Origin: Protula sp. h YS-2021
Lineage: Eukaryota > Annelida > Polychaeta > Sabellida > Serpulidae
Assembly: GCA_949752745.1 (NCBI GenBank)
Contig: OX457031.1
Coordinates: forward strand, 46,333,257-46,397,256
Length of the DNA: 64,000 bases
Direction of reading: 5' to 3'
The notes under the pieces are model-generated. The model saw nothing but the letters and a program-made list of their open reading frames with translations. It made no database searches and had not been told where the DNA came from. The translations under genes were made by a program, and so were the position numbers. Positions 46,449 through 56,221 of the stretch are shown here, one piece after another. Within the stretch, counting starts at the first letter, position 1. Each line of letters starts with the position of its first letter.

Positions 46449-47226
46449 CCGGGGGTCCTCACATGATAGACAGATGGTCGAAGTCCTCACATGGAGGACC
46501 CCGGGGGAGGTCCTCACACTGAGAACCGGGGGTTTCCTCACATTGAGAACCCGGGGGTCCCCATGATATGACAGTATGATAGACAGAAGGTGAAAGTGTT
46601 GCCCGAGGGTGGGATCAAACCACCAACCTTCCAACCATGGGTTCGCTTCAAACTTCAAATGTTCCGCCATTTCTGTAGTTTTTGGCGAACCGCGAAAAAA
46701 AATAATAGCCTGGTAGGCGAACCCTTGGGGAACATCTCTGCGCAACATCTAAGCGATTGGTGTAGAACTGTAGCAGATATAGCATTTTAAAATGGGTTAA
46801 AAGGGCACAAAAAGTGCCGCCATTTTGTCAGTTTTTCGTCAATCGTCAAAAAAGTAATAGCCAGGTGGGAGACTAACCAGGGAACATTCCTGCATAATAT
46901 TAAGACGATTGGAGCAAAACTGTGAGAGGGGTAGCATTTTAAAGAGAAAGTTTAACATGCGCACATACATTCAAGCCCCCTGTAGTGACACGACTAACCT
47001 AGCCCGACAAAGTCGGCTGGGTTAAAAATTGAAGATTTAGCGGACACTACCAGCGGATAAAACGCAACGGGGTTAGCGGACAAACCAGGACGAACGGACA
47101 CTTTGGAACAGGGTTAGCGGACATTACGGAACGAGCGGATACTTTAGAACGGGGTTAGCGGACATTTTGGAACAGTTTGCAATTAGCGGACATTTCGGTG
47201 CAGCGGACAAAACAGAACGGAACAAA
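46449..47226 (-). repeat. Right arm of the foldback element
   Basis: Complement of the left arm with scattered substitutions and small indels (for example, a GTGCGTAAGTGCGTATG stretch present only on the left). Confidence 0.85.
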
Positions 47227-47380
47227 CGTGTTCGACTAACAACGACTACAGCCCCCAACGCCTACGATCAACAGGTCTACAACATGCACCGTCTACAATG
47301 CACAACGCCTACGACTCGTAGGAATTATAAAATGTAGGCGGCTTTGATCGTGGGCGTTGCGAGCCGAAGACGCAATGACC

Positions 47381-47625
47381 TGTATTGTGGTTCTTAGGTG
47401 CTATGGTCCGTATTGTGGTCCTTAGGTGCTATGGTTCGTATTGTGGTCCTTAGGTGCTATGGTCCATATAGTGGTCCTTAGGTGATATGGTCCGTATTGT
47501 GGTCCTTAGATGTTGTGGTCCGTATTGTGGTCCTTAGGTGCTATGGTCCATATTGTGGTCCTTAGGTGCTATGGTCCGTATTGTGGTCCTTAGGTGCTAT
47601 GGTCCGTATTGTTGTCCTTAGGTGT
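47381..47625 (+). repeat. 28-bp tandem repeat
   Basis: About eight units of TATTGTGGTCCTTAGGTGCT followed by ATGGTCCG, with few substitutions. Confidence 0.92.
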
Positions 47626-47627
47626 GA

Positions 47628-48769
47628 CAGTGACCCAGCAAAATAGCAAAATTATATCTGGTTATAGTTTGGTTTGATTGGTCCCCGGGGGAGGAATTGA
47701 ATTGAAATGTGTTGTCATGCCTGTCCAAAAATCGAGGAGAAAGGGAAAAATTCTGCGGCCAGACTGGGGTCGCGCGGAGTTCCAATTTAGTTAAAAAGGG
47801 AGGTAATTTTCATTAACTACTCCGCGTTTCAGACAAAAAGGGGGTTGTTTCGGAATCTCACTCCAAGTTTAATTAAACAGGGGGTGTTATTTCAAAATCA
47901 ACACTCAACATTTAAGGGGGGCGTTTTGAAAATCATGGACACGCATGGTAAACAATTGCTACACGAGTGACCTACCCCCCCCCCCCCCGTGGGGAATTGG
48001 TCGCGGCAATAGTTTCGATCTAGGGTCGATGTGTAGAAGTTGTTTTTGGTCGCAAAAACCCCACCTTCCCAACAAAAATCTGGTCAAAATTTGGTTATGA
48101 TTTATCGTGACCATAACTCAACGTCTACTCAACATTACTGAAATATGCTGCATAGACTTTCGGTAAAAAATGATATGCAGACGTGACTTTGCATTTGGTT
48201 GCCAAAACTCGTACTATCGTCTTTGATGTGAGTTGGATAGATTTCGGAAAATTGACGATTTGTCTGGACGCCAAAAAATCGACATAGCAAAAAAATCTAA
48301 CCTAATCATATTAACGCTCATAGAAAATGTAAGTCATGGCAGGACTCTTTGAAAAGTGATAAAAATAAGGACATAAAGTGTGGGGTATTCACTTTATGTC
48401 CTGAATATTGACTTCATACATATCATGTGTTGCCGGATGACCCAAGGCAGCTATGCATTTAGGCAGCTGCAGAAAAAAGACTCGCCCTGCCCGGCCGATT
48501 TTGGTCATATCCGGATTTTTGCCATGCAGTTTTCCAAAAGGTAAGAAAACCCTACGCTGACGGAAAGTCAAAATGTTTACTGGGATGAATAAATTATAGC
48601 AAGCATTAATGTGATGCCAATCCTGTAACAAATGGACAGCGTATAGATGCATTTAATTTTTAGCGATTTTTTTATTGGTTGGGGGGGGGGGACCCAAAAT
48701 GGCAAAATGCAAGAAGCAAAGAAGTATATTTCAACCCCTTTTGAAAATAAGCGCAAAATAAACTAAAAC
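47628..48769. other. Non-coding interval
   Basis: Contains a C run (47977-47990) and a G run (48680-48689) but no recognised gene. A short minus ORF at 48389-48652 lacks motifs. Confidence 0.45.
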
Positions 48770-49829
48770 CTCATTGCGCTAGCGAAAGGTTAAACACTTG
48801 CCAAAAATTAAAACTCAAAATACTTCCTTCAATGGGTTATTTCTTGAATAATGTTAAGTATTTTACAACATGCATCAATGGCCCCCAGCCATAAAAACTG
48901 GGGGCAATTTATAGAATCTTGGGGCCATGGCGGCCCCATCGAAAAAATTAGGGGTCCATTTTCTGAAACTAGGGCCAGTGCCCCTGCCAAAATTATCCGT
49001 GTTATTATTATTATTCACAGGTTCTACAAAAGTTTCTTTGTCCTAGGGTCCATAGTGCCAGAGAAGAAGACGACACAAAAAAAAAATCGGACCACTGCCA
49101 AGAAAAAACTCCATACATTGAAAATTTATTAGCAGCTAAACATATTAGCAAACTAGAAGCTCATTCCGCTAGCGAAATGTTAAACACTTGACAAAAATGT
49201 CAAACGAAAAAATACTTCCTTCGATGGGTTATTTCTTGAATAATATATTGCAAACAACACAGCTTGAATACTTCTTATAAGCCGAGTAGTGTTTGGTTGT
49301 TGTTGACTTAAAGTTTTATTGACTGATCAGGCATACGCCTTGTTATCTATTTACGCAGTGAGAGCTCGCACAAAGCTCACTGAGCAAATGTGTATTCTGT
49401 ACTGTCGTTAAATGCTACGCATTTGTTCGCAAAAAATACGCTCTTTTCACATGGCGTTTTAACAAAGAAAACGAAATCGATGACGAAAATAAAAAGTGAC
49501 ATGCACATGTTCAGATCAAGCTCTTCATAAGTCCCAAGTTTCATGGTCGTAGGACCCATAGTGTCAGAGAAGAAGAAGACACAAAAAATCGGAAAAAGTG
49601 TCAAGAAAAAAAGGACGAACGGCTGCTCGCACAAATTCATATAACCCTTGCAAGCTAACAGCTTGTCAAGTGTTAATAAAACCTTAAGCCAACAAAAACC
49701 AAACACTACTCGGCTTATAAGACGTATTCAAGCTGTGTTGTTTGCAATATATTATTCAAGAAATAACCCATTGAAGGAAGTATTTAACACTTGACAAGCC
49801 TTTGGCTTGCATGAGTTATATGAATTTGT
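48770..49829. mobile_element. MITE family 'CGCTAGCG', two partial copies
   Basis: Copies start at about 48770 (TGCGCTAGCGAAAGG) and 49160 (CCGCTAGCGAAATG) and share TTCAATGGGTTATTTCTTGA, GCCGAGTAGTGTTTGG and the reverse of GAACGTGTGCATGTCAC with the other copies. The second ends in the CTTGACAAGCCTTTGGCTTG hairpin, then ATGAATTTGTGCGAGC, where the Maverick begins. Confidence 0.65.
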
Positions 49830-49835
49830 GCGAGC

Positions 49836-49965
49836 AGTAGGGTATAAATGGGCGCCTTAAAACAATATATAATGGGCGTATTAAAAAAGTGACGTTAAAA
49901 TGACGTCACGACTGTTTTAGAACTCCCATGGGCATATTAAAACAGTGACGTTATAATGACGTCAC
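49836..49965 (+). promoter_or_regulatory. Maverick terminal region with TATA and two CRE-like sites
   Basis: TATAAAT lies 8 bp from the proposed end. Two 36-bp direct repeats (49874-49909 and 49930-49965, GGGCRTATTAAAA... then GTGACGTTAWAATGACGTCA) each end in the perfect palindrome TGACGTCA, the ATF/CREB consensus. A third, shorter GGGCGCCTTAAAAC match sits at about 49851. The regulatory role is inference from the consensus. Confidence 0.55.
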
Positions 49966-50039
49966 ATGGATGGCAGACAGAGGGACAGACGCGGGCGGAG
50001 AGACGGACAGACGCGGGCAGATGGACAGCCGGGCAGACG

Positions 50040-50335
50040 GCAACTTTTTTTAAGCATTTCCCACACGCTGATGTATACACAGACATACCAACGCCATGAC
50101 ACGTTTAGCGCTTATTTCATATTAGTGGGCGTTTTTTTCACTCTCTCTCCACACACAGACATACGAACACCACGACTGAGGGTTTCATTTCGTAAGCCAC
50201 ATAGGTATTTTAACCCTGAAATGGCAACTTTTTTTCAGGGGTGACAGACTTTTTTTAAGCATTTCCCACACTCTCATGCACACACAGACATACTAACGTC
50301 ATGAAACGATTAGCGTTTCATTCCGTAATCGTGGA
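50040..50335. repeat. Subterminal direct repeats of the Maverick
   Basis: TTTTTTTAAGCATTTCCCAC, then a CACACAGACATAC.AACG block, occurs at about 50045 and 50254. Variants of GTTTCATTCCGTAATCGTGG occur about three times (near 50110, 50180 and 50315). Confidence 0.65.
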
Positions 50336-50364
50336 AGGCCCTTAGAAGGGCCGAGAGGTGTTAG
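50313..50364 (-). terminator. Histone-mRNA-type 3' stem-loop downstream of the RING-like gene
   Basis: On minus: CTAACACCTCTC, then GGCCCTTCTAAGGGCC (50337-50352; 6-bp stem, UCUA loop), then exactly 12 nt, then GGAATGAAACGC (50313-50324). It starts 30 bases past the stop codon of the RING-like gene. The stem-loop fits the metazoan replication-dependent histone consensus (GG...CU UYUN AG...CC), and the purine-rich block is where a U7-binding element would be. No AATAAA lies between gene and hairpin. Confidence 0.6.
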
Positions 50365-50393
50365 TTTTTCCTGCTGCCGGATTCAAAAAAATG

Positions 50394-50942
50394 CTATGAT
50401 GTCTTACACTGGTCGCGCGCAGTGGCTGATTTGCTGCTGTGATGTCTTGCACTGTAGAGCTCCGTTCTCCTATTGCAGCTGAAGCATCTCATGGTGTATC
50501 TGTTGGCCAGAGCAGCGTGATATACCCAAGTAGCCGCACAGTAGATGCATGTCTGGTGCCCACAGTCTGCAGCAATCACACGGTCTGGGCTCAGCATGAC
50601 ACCATATCCAATACAAATATCTACATCCTGCTGCAAGAAATATCGGCTCCAAGCCGGATATTCTTCTTCCTCAAGTCGTTAGGGGATGGACTCCTCCAAC
50701 ACAGCAGTTCTAAAATATGCATGGTTGTAGCGCCCCTAGTCTATGTCTCTCAGACGCTCGCCGATGATCAACGTTCTGTTCAGGAAGACCGGTATGCATA
50801 GCACCGTAGCGTGAGCTGGATCCGGCAGCAGGTGGAAAACAAAACTTCTTTCCGGCTCAGTAACAGGCGGTGTGACCGGCAAATGCACCTCCATTATATC
50901 GGAAAGGCTGAGCGCGTAGATGATGGGTGCGTAGTACTCCAT
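50394..50942 (-). pseudogene. RING-like zinc-binding protein, two in-frame stops
   Basis: One frame of 183 codons from ATG 50942 to 50394, interrupted by TAG at 50736-50738 and TAA at 50679-50681 with coding-like sequence between them. The C-terminal half holds CGHQTCIYCAATW and MRCFSCNRR, matching the CxHxxCxxC and final CxxC of a RING finger. The first pair reads CIGYG, so one Cys is replaced by Tyr. The N-terminal part (MEYYAPIIYALSLSD) is unrecognised. RING proteins usually act as E3 ubiquitin ligases; here that role is inferred and unproven. A TATA box lies 49 bp upstream and a histone-type stem-loop follows. Confidence 0.5.
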
Positions 50943-50990
50943 GTTGAACAGTCAGAAGCGGTTGTGAACCTAAACTGAAATGACAAGCAG

Positions 50991-50997
50991 TTATATA
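50991..50997 (-). promoter_or_regulatory. TATA box of the RING-like gene
   Basis: TATATAA on minus, 49 bp upstream of the ATG at 50942, matching the 47-bp distance seen for the divergent gene. Confidence 0.5.
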
Positions 50998-51094
50998 CAA
51001 CCTCCTCCCCCCACTGAGCCACAAGCAAGTAAGGACCTCCCCCCAAGCCACAAGCAAGTAAGGACCTCCCCCCTCCCCCTCCACCTCCCCCCCC

Positions 51095-51435
51095 CCCCGG
51101 CGAATTTGTGATTTTCACATATTTCTACGTTTCAGACGATTCTGAACATTTTTGGATTTTGGGTCGACCTCCCTCCCCCGGGGCGAATTTGTGATTTTCA
51201 CATATTTCTACGTTTCAGACGATTCTGAACATTTTTGGTTTTTTGGTCGACCTTCCCCCCCCCCCCCCGGGACGAATTTGCGATTTTTACATATTTATAC
51301 GTTTCAGACAATTCTGAATATTTTTGGTTTTTGGGTCGACCTCTCCCCCCCCCCCCCCCTCCGGGGGTCGCATTTGCGATTTTTGCAGATTTATCCGTTT
51401 CAGACGATTCTGAATATTTTTAGTTTTTTGGACCC
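51095..51435. repeat. 83-95 bp tandem repeat with C runs between divergent genes
   Basis: About four units of GCGAATTTGTGATTTTCACA, CGTTTCAGACGATTCTGAA and TTTTTGGTCGACC, separated by C runs of 8-14 that vary between units. Starts at about 51100, 51183, 51272 and 51367. It lies in the shared upstream region of the two small genes. Confidence 0.88.
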
Positions 51436-51483
51436 CCCACGTAGCCAGCATATACTGTGAGGACGGCCGCTTGTATGTAGTAG

Positions 51484-51490
51484 TATATAA
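51484..51490 (+). promoter_or_regulatory. TATA box of the Cys-rich gene
   Basis: TATATAA followed by ATGGGGG, 47 bp upstream of the ATG at 51531. Confidence 0.55.
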
Positions 51491-51530
51491 ATGGGGGTTA
51501 AAGACCACATTTCCCAAAACAAGCAGCAAG

Positions 51531-51794
51531 ATGTCTACAAGTCGTACAGTTACAGTGATGCGGAACGGAAGGGCAGTGACGCTGACAACAGAATGTTATA
51601 AGTGTTGGGTGTGGTTAAAATATCCAGGGCAACCACACAACTGCCCGGTACACCACAATGCGCCGCGTCGGTACTGCTGCAAAACTTGCGGTGGTTTGCT
51701 CTGGTACAAGTTTACGGCAACATTACCTGGACCAGAGCCATGCACAAACCGCTGGTGGTGCGGTGCGACGCTGAAAAAACTTCAAGTGTTATAA
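51531..51794 (+). CDS. Small Cys-rich (zinc-binding) protein
   Basis: 87 codons. CYKCW, CPVHH, YCCKTCGG, CTNRWWCG give four Cys pairs, consistent with one or two zinc-binding sites. No family is recognised. ATG choice: 47 bp after a TATA box with the context AAGATGT. A short second frame at 51832-51885 (MEQFYRYQCSCGNPTCW) is also Cys-rich and could be a frameshifted extension. It lies between the divergent promoter and a histone-type stem-loop, mirroring the RING-like gene on the other side. Confidence 0.5.
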   Translation: MSTSRTVTVMRNGRAVTLTTECYKCWVWLKYPGQPHNCPVHHNAPRRYCCKTCGGLLWYKFTATLPGPEPCTNRWWCGATLKKLQVL

Positions 51795-51897
51795 TTTTCA
51801 TCCTTTCAAGTGTTCAAGAAGACCTTTCACGATGGAGCAGTTTTACAGATACCAGTGTAGTTGCGGAAATCCGACTTGTTGGTGAAGAGCCAACTTG

Positions 51898-51950
51898 CTA
51901 ACATCTTTCGGCCCTTCTTAGGGCCATCCTCTGTTGTGAAATGAAAACGC
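51898..51950 (+). terminator. Histone-mRNA-type 3' stem-loop downstream of the Cys-rich gene
   Basis: CTAACATCTTTC, then GGCCCTTCTTAGGGCC (51910-51925; 6-bp stem, UCUU loop), 12 nt, then GAAATGAAAACGC (51938-51950). Layout and spacing are the same as the minus-strand module at 50313-50364. It lies 116 bp after the Cys-rich ORF and 94 bp before the PolB start. Confidence 0.6.
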
Positions 51951-52043
51951 AAATTCTGTCTATGTATGAGTGTGAATAAAAGGGGATGTCTGAGATTACA
52001 TTTCAGCATTTCAGTTTCAGCAGTTGACGTGACAACAACAACA

Positions 52044-55000
52044 ATGGCATCTAATTCAGACACATCAGTCTTCTGCCATGATTGCCATGCAACATTTCCA
52101 TCTATTGAATTGTTTGTAGCACATACATGCAAACCAGTTAAGATTAAACGTGCTCATGGAGAGATTGTTGAGGAGATTGAAGCAAGGAGACGAAAGACGG
52201 CGCAAGATGGCATTGACAGACCTGATCTGGTCCTCTGCTGTGAATGCATTAAAATATTTCCATCTATGGATACGTTTGAGACACATGCATGCATACCAGT
52301 TGAGATGGAAAATGTATCTCATGAAGAACAACCTACAAAGAAGCAAAAAACAGGACAAGTAGGGAGAGGCAGAAGGCTTAGTCTTGGTGAAAACGCGCAG
52401 GAAAAAAGGTTTGAGTCTGAAGATGGAACGGATTTACTGCTTGAAATGCGACAGCAAGAGAACCGTATTAAGACACATTTGTTGGAAACCTTAAACCATG
52501 GAATGAAATGGTATATTGTAGTGCATGCACGCTTCAAGAAACTGACGGCGAATGCAGAAGGTGTTATGACAGAACAAGTGGGTAATGCTTTATCAGTAGT
52601 CCAACATATACAGCATACAATCCAGCAGATATTGAACAGGACTTGCCGGAAGCCTATAAAGAATGGTTTACTAGGTTTGAGCGAACATGAGCGACAAGGC
52701 TCTGTTTGGGTATTGGATAACATACTGTATATTGAAGTACATACAGCTACGTTGGTGCCTCTGCAAGCGAGTAGTTTTATTCCACTGCCGAAGAAAGTGA
52801 AGAAAACTAGGGGTGTGATAAACATAAAAATGATGACAACAAGTGTTTCTTATGGTCAGTATTGGCTTACCTTCACCCTTCAACAAACAACCCAAATCGC
52901 GTGAATCAATACAAGCCATTTGAGAAGGAATTAAAGGTGGAGTGTATGACATTTCCGACACCAATTACTGACATTCCAAAGTTTGAAAAGGAGAACGATG
53001 TAGCCATCAACGTGTTTGGATATGAACAAGATGTAGTTGTTCCGATACAACTTAGTCGAAACGTCAGTGCGAGAGAAATCAACTTGCTTCTGATTAGCGA
53101 TGACAAGAAACGCTATTACTGCTTCATCAAGTATGTCAGCAGACTTATGACTTTCAAGAATGCTGTCGATTGCTACATTTGTCATGAGCCCCTAGGAGCA
53201 GATCGTGTGAGAGATCATGACCACATCAATGGCAAATATCGCAGAGCAGCGCATAGTGAATGCAACTTACAATTTCGACTTAGAAAAGATCAGCAGGGAG
53301 ATAAAGATTCTTTTATCATTCCTGTATTTTTCCACAATTTGAGAGGCTATGACAGTCATCTGATCATGGAGGAAATTGGGAAATTTAAAGATGAAAGGAT
53401 TACAGTCATTCCCAACACCATTGAGAAATATATTGCATTCACCATGAGCAATCTAAAATTTACAGACAGCTTTCAGTTCAAGAGTACCTCTCTACAGAAG
53501 TTGGTATCCAACCTTTCGGCAGAAGGGAAAGATTCTACAACATGACCTCTCACATTCACGATGGCAACCAACAAGATTTGCTGCTGAGAAAGGGAGTGTA
53601 CCCCTACGATTACGTGGACGAAGCATCCAAGTTTGCTGAAACACAGCTACCATCAAAGGACAAGTTTTATAGTCAGCTTAGCGAAGAGGACATTAGTGAT
53701 GAGGATTATGCTCATGCGCAGAAGGTGTGGGATACATTCAACTGTACAACATTCGGTGAATACCACGACCTGTACCTGAAATCAGATGTGCTACTGCTAG
53801 CTGACGTGTTTGAAAATTTTCGTCAAGTGTGTCTCAACACGTATGAATTGGATCCTGCTCACTACTATACAGCACCAGGACTGTCGTGGGATGCTATGTT
53901 AAAAGCGACAAAGCCGAAGTTGGAATTGATCAATGACATTGACATGTGCCAAATGGTTGAGCAAGGCATATGTGGAGGAATATCTGTGATCACGCACAAG
54001 TATGCGAAAGCAAATAATCCCTACGTAGCAGATTACAATTCTGAGTTACCAAACAACTACCTGATGTACCTCAACGCAAACAACTTGTATGGCTGGGCCA
54101 TGTCACAAAGCATGCCACAAAGAGGATTTATGTGGGTGAGCGAGCCAGAATCCCTCAACTTCATGGATGTAGCTGAAGATGACGACATTGGATTCATTTT
54201 GGAAGTGGATTTAGAATACCCAAATTCAATCCATGATCATCATAATCACTACCCAGTGGCTCCAGAACGGAAATGTGTCAAAGTTGGAGAATTGTCAGAG
54301 TACAGTCAGAAGCTGCGGAAAGATCTGAACATGAAAGACAAACCCAGTGAAAAGCTCATTCCTAACTTGTCTGACAAGAAGAAATATGTACTTCATTACA
54401 GGAATTTACAACAGTACGTCTCACTGGGGTTGAAAGTCACCAAAGTACATCGCGCCATCATGTTTGAACAGAGCAAATGACTAGCAAAATACATTACCTT
54501 GAACACAGAAAAGAGAAAATTGGCCCAGAACCAATTTGAGAAAGACTTCTTCAAACTGATGAACAACTCAGTGTTTGGCAAAACCATGGAAAATGTGAGA
54601 AAGCGAATCAATGTTGAATTTTTTCACAAGGAAAAGCGGTTCAAGAAACTTTTGGCCAAACCTTCTTACCACAAATTCAAATTTTTCTACGAAGATTTGA
54701 CCGCCGTACATTTGCGCAAAGTGGATTTGCTTCTGGATAAACCCATTCAAGTTGGTTTCACCATTCTCGACCTCAGCAAAGTGCTTATGTTCCACTTTCA
54801 TTACAAATACATCATGGTCAAGTATCCCAATGCCAAGTTGTTGTTCAGCGACACCGACAGTCTATGTTACGACAAAGAAACGGAAGTTATCTACAAGGAT
54901 ATGCAGCAAGATGCTAACCTGTTCGACACAAGTGACTATCCGCCAGATCATTTCCTACATTTCAATGTGAATAAAAAAGTGCTTAGGAAAATGAAGGATG

Positions 55001-55320
55001 AGACGGCAGGCATCCCCATTGAAGAGTCTGTTGGACTCAGACCGTCAATGTACAGTTTATTCTGCGGTGGGAAAGAAAAACATGCAGCTAAAGGAATCAC
55101 TCAAGCTTGTTAAAGACGCATTAAACATATCCAGTACAGAGACAGTTTGTTCAAGAAAACTCAAACGATGGCTACAGGACACATTATTCGAAGTCATAGT
55201 CACCAGCTTTTCTCGGAGAAGTTGAGGAAAGTAGCCCTCTCCCCATTTGACGACGAGCGATATGTGCTGAATGATGGCTATTCCACCTTAGCGCATGGAC
55301 ATTACAAAGCAATGTTATAA
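52044..55320 (+). pseudogene. polB: Protein-primed DNA polymerase B of the Maverick, multiply broken
   Basis: About 1090 codons, a normal length for the family. From ATG 52044: two zinc fingers (VFCHDCHATF, LCCECIKIF), a variable region, a Cys/His module with CYICHEPL and RDHDHINGKYRRAAHSECN, the 3'-5' exonuclease block FFHNLRGYDSHLI, FGEYHDLYLKSDV, palm motif A region (MYLNANNLYGWAMS), NSVFGKTMENVRKR, motif C LFSDTDSLCY, and a C-terminal DERYVLNDG block. The metal-binding Asp position of motif A is Asn, while motif C is intact. Frame changes lie near 52590, 52830, 53525 and 55100, with a TGA at 54478-54480. It would replicate the element by protein priming; this copy cannot. Confidence 0.92.
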
Positions 55321-55323
55321 AAG
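55316..55323 (+). promoter_or_regulatory. TATA box overlapping the PolB stop codon
   Basis: TATAAAAG followed by GGGGAG; it includes the TAA of polB and lies 62 bp upstream of the PC4-like ATG. Confidence 0.5.
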
Positions 55324-55377
55324 GGGGAGTTCCTCTAACGTAAGAGTTATTTGAGGTGTAAACATTGAAGCGTTAAC

Positions 55378-55734
55378 ATGGAACTTGAAAGTCGTAAGAG
55401 ATCTGCAACTGATATGGATACTCTTGCAGATACAGTTAAAGACTTAAAAGTTAAAAATCCTACCACTACCATCAAGAAATTGAAAGTGGAGACGGCACCA
55501 ACACCACAGTCGTGGGATGGAATGCTTTCTCTAGGAAATGGAAAGTATATCAAGATTATGAAATAAAGCAATGAAGGACTGGTAAACATTCGCAAGTACC
55601 TCAGAGATGAGGGGACTGGAAGAAACCGTCCAACGAAAAAGGGTATTTTGCTGACAATACCTGAATGGAAAATGTTGAAGAAACAAGTGAAAGAAGTGGA
55701 TAAAAGGCTTCGAAGACAAGAAGACGGCTCATAG
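55378..55734 (+). pseudogene. PC4/Sub1-like single-stranded DNA-binding protein, one in-frame stop
   Basis: 118 codons with a single TAA at codon 63 (55564-55566); the frame is otherwise continuous. The N-terminus is Lys/Thr-rich. Residues 45-115 match the PC4 domain order: LGNGKYIKI (strand), GLVNIRKYL (the IREY-like strand), KKGILLTIPEWKMLKKQV (the conserved KKGI-L-EW turn and helix), then KEVDKRL. PC4 proteins bind ssDNA and act in transcription and repair. Placement directly after polB with its own TATA suggests a role in replication or early transcription of the element. The two ORFs downstream may be related. Confidence 0.68.
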
Positions 55735-55748
55735 AGGGTATTCTCATC

Positions 55749-56221
55749 ATGAATGCACTCATGTTTAACGGTGGTGCTTACCTTACTGTAAATGAGAGGA
55801 ATGAAGTAATAATAGGTTATCGGATAAGTTCCGATTATCGGTTTAAACCTGAAGTGTGGAAAGACTTTAAAAACATACCGCTTAAACCTGGGTTTGAACG
55901 CAGACTTGAAAATAAAGTTGAAGTGTTTATGATTGAACATGATTCTGACATGCGTGTTAGATTCTGGAGAAATCTTTTACAGGATTATCCAGAGGATTAT
56001 CATGGAGTTGTGCCAGATAATCCATTTGCAGATATGATTCACTTTGATATGAAGAATTGGCGCGCAGTCTTACGATTCCTAGAAGCTATACAACATCCAC
56101 TCTTCACCATCTTGCGAGCATAAAAACGTCTTTGCAGACAAGGAGACAGCTCATAGTTGATCTGACTGTTGAACGAGATGGAAGACTATTTGTTGGACCC
56201 ATTACACATGAATTCTCATAA
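55749..56221 (+). pseudogene. Small protein, possibly PC4-related, frameshifted near its end
   Basis: ATG 55749 opens 124 codons; a +/-1 frame change at about 56100 links to a second frame ending TAA 56219-56221. It contains MRVRFWRNL and MIHFDMKNWRAVLRFLEAI, a strand-turn-helix pattern like the end of a PC4 domain (hydrophobic-x-hydrophobic, Trp, amphipathic helix). It is 14 bp after the PC4-like gene. The relationship is by pattern only. Confidence 0.4.

Larger units (their letters stand above)
44247..47226. mobile_element. Large foldback (palindromic) element, about 3 kb
   Basis: The left arm (about 44247-45085) and right arm (about 46449-47226) are reverse complements along most of their length. 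Outer ends: TGTTCCGTTCTGTTTTGTCC and its complement GGACAAAACAGAACGGAACA. The arms begin with short tandem units containing GTCCGCTAACCC, GTTCCAAAGTATCCGCTCG and similar. They then share CAGCCGACTTTGTCGGGCTA and a GGTGGTTCGATCCCACC stem. The 1.36-kb spacer holds a tRNA-like sequence, a GTGAC minisatellite and a nested MITE. No transposase is present. Confidence 0.85.

Noticed and set aside
52065..52825. Minus-strand frames opposite PolB
   Set aside because: Shadow frames of the plus-strand polymerase, whose motifs are unambiguous.
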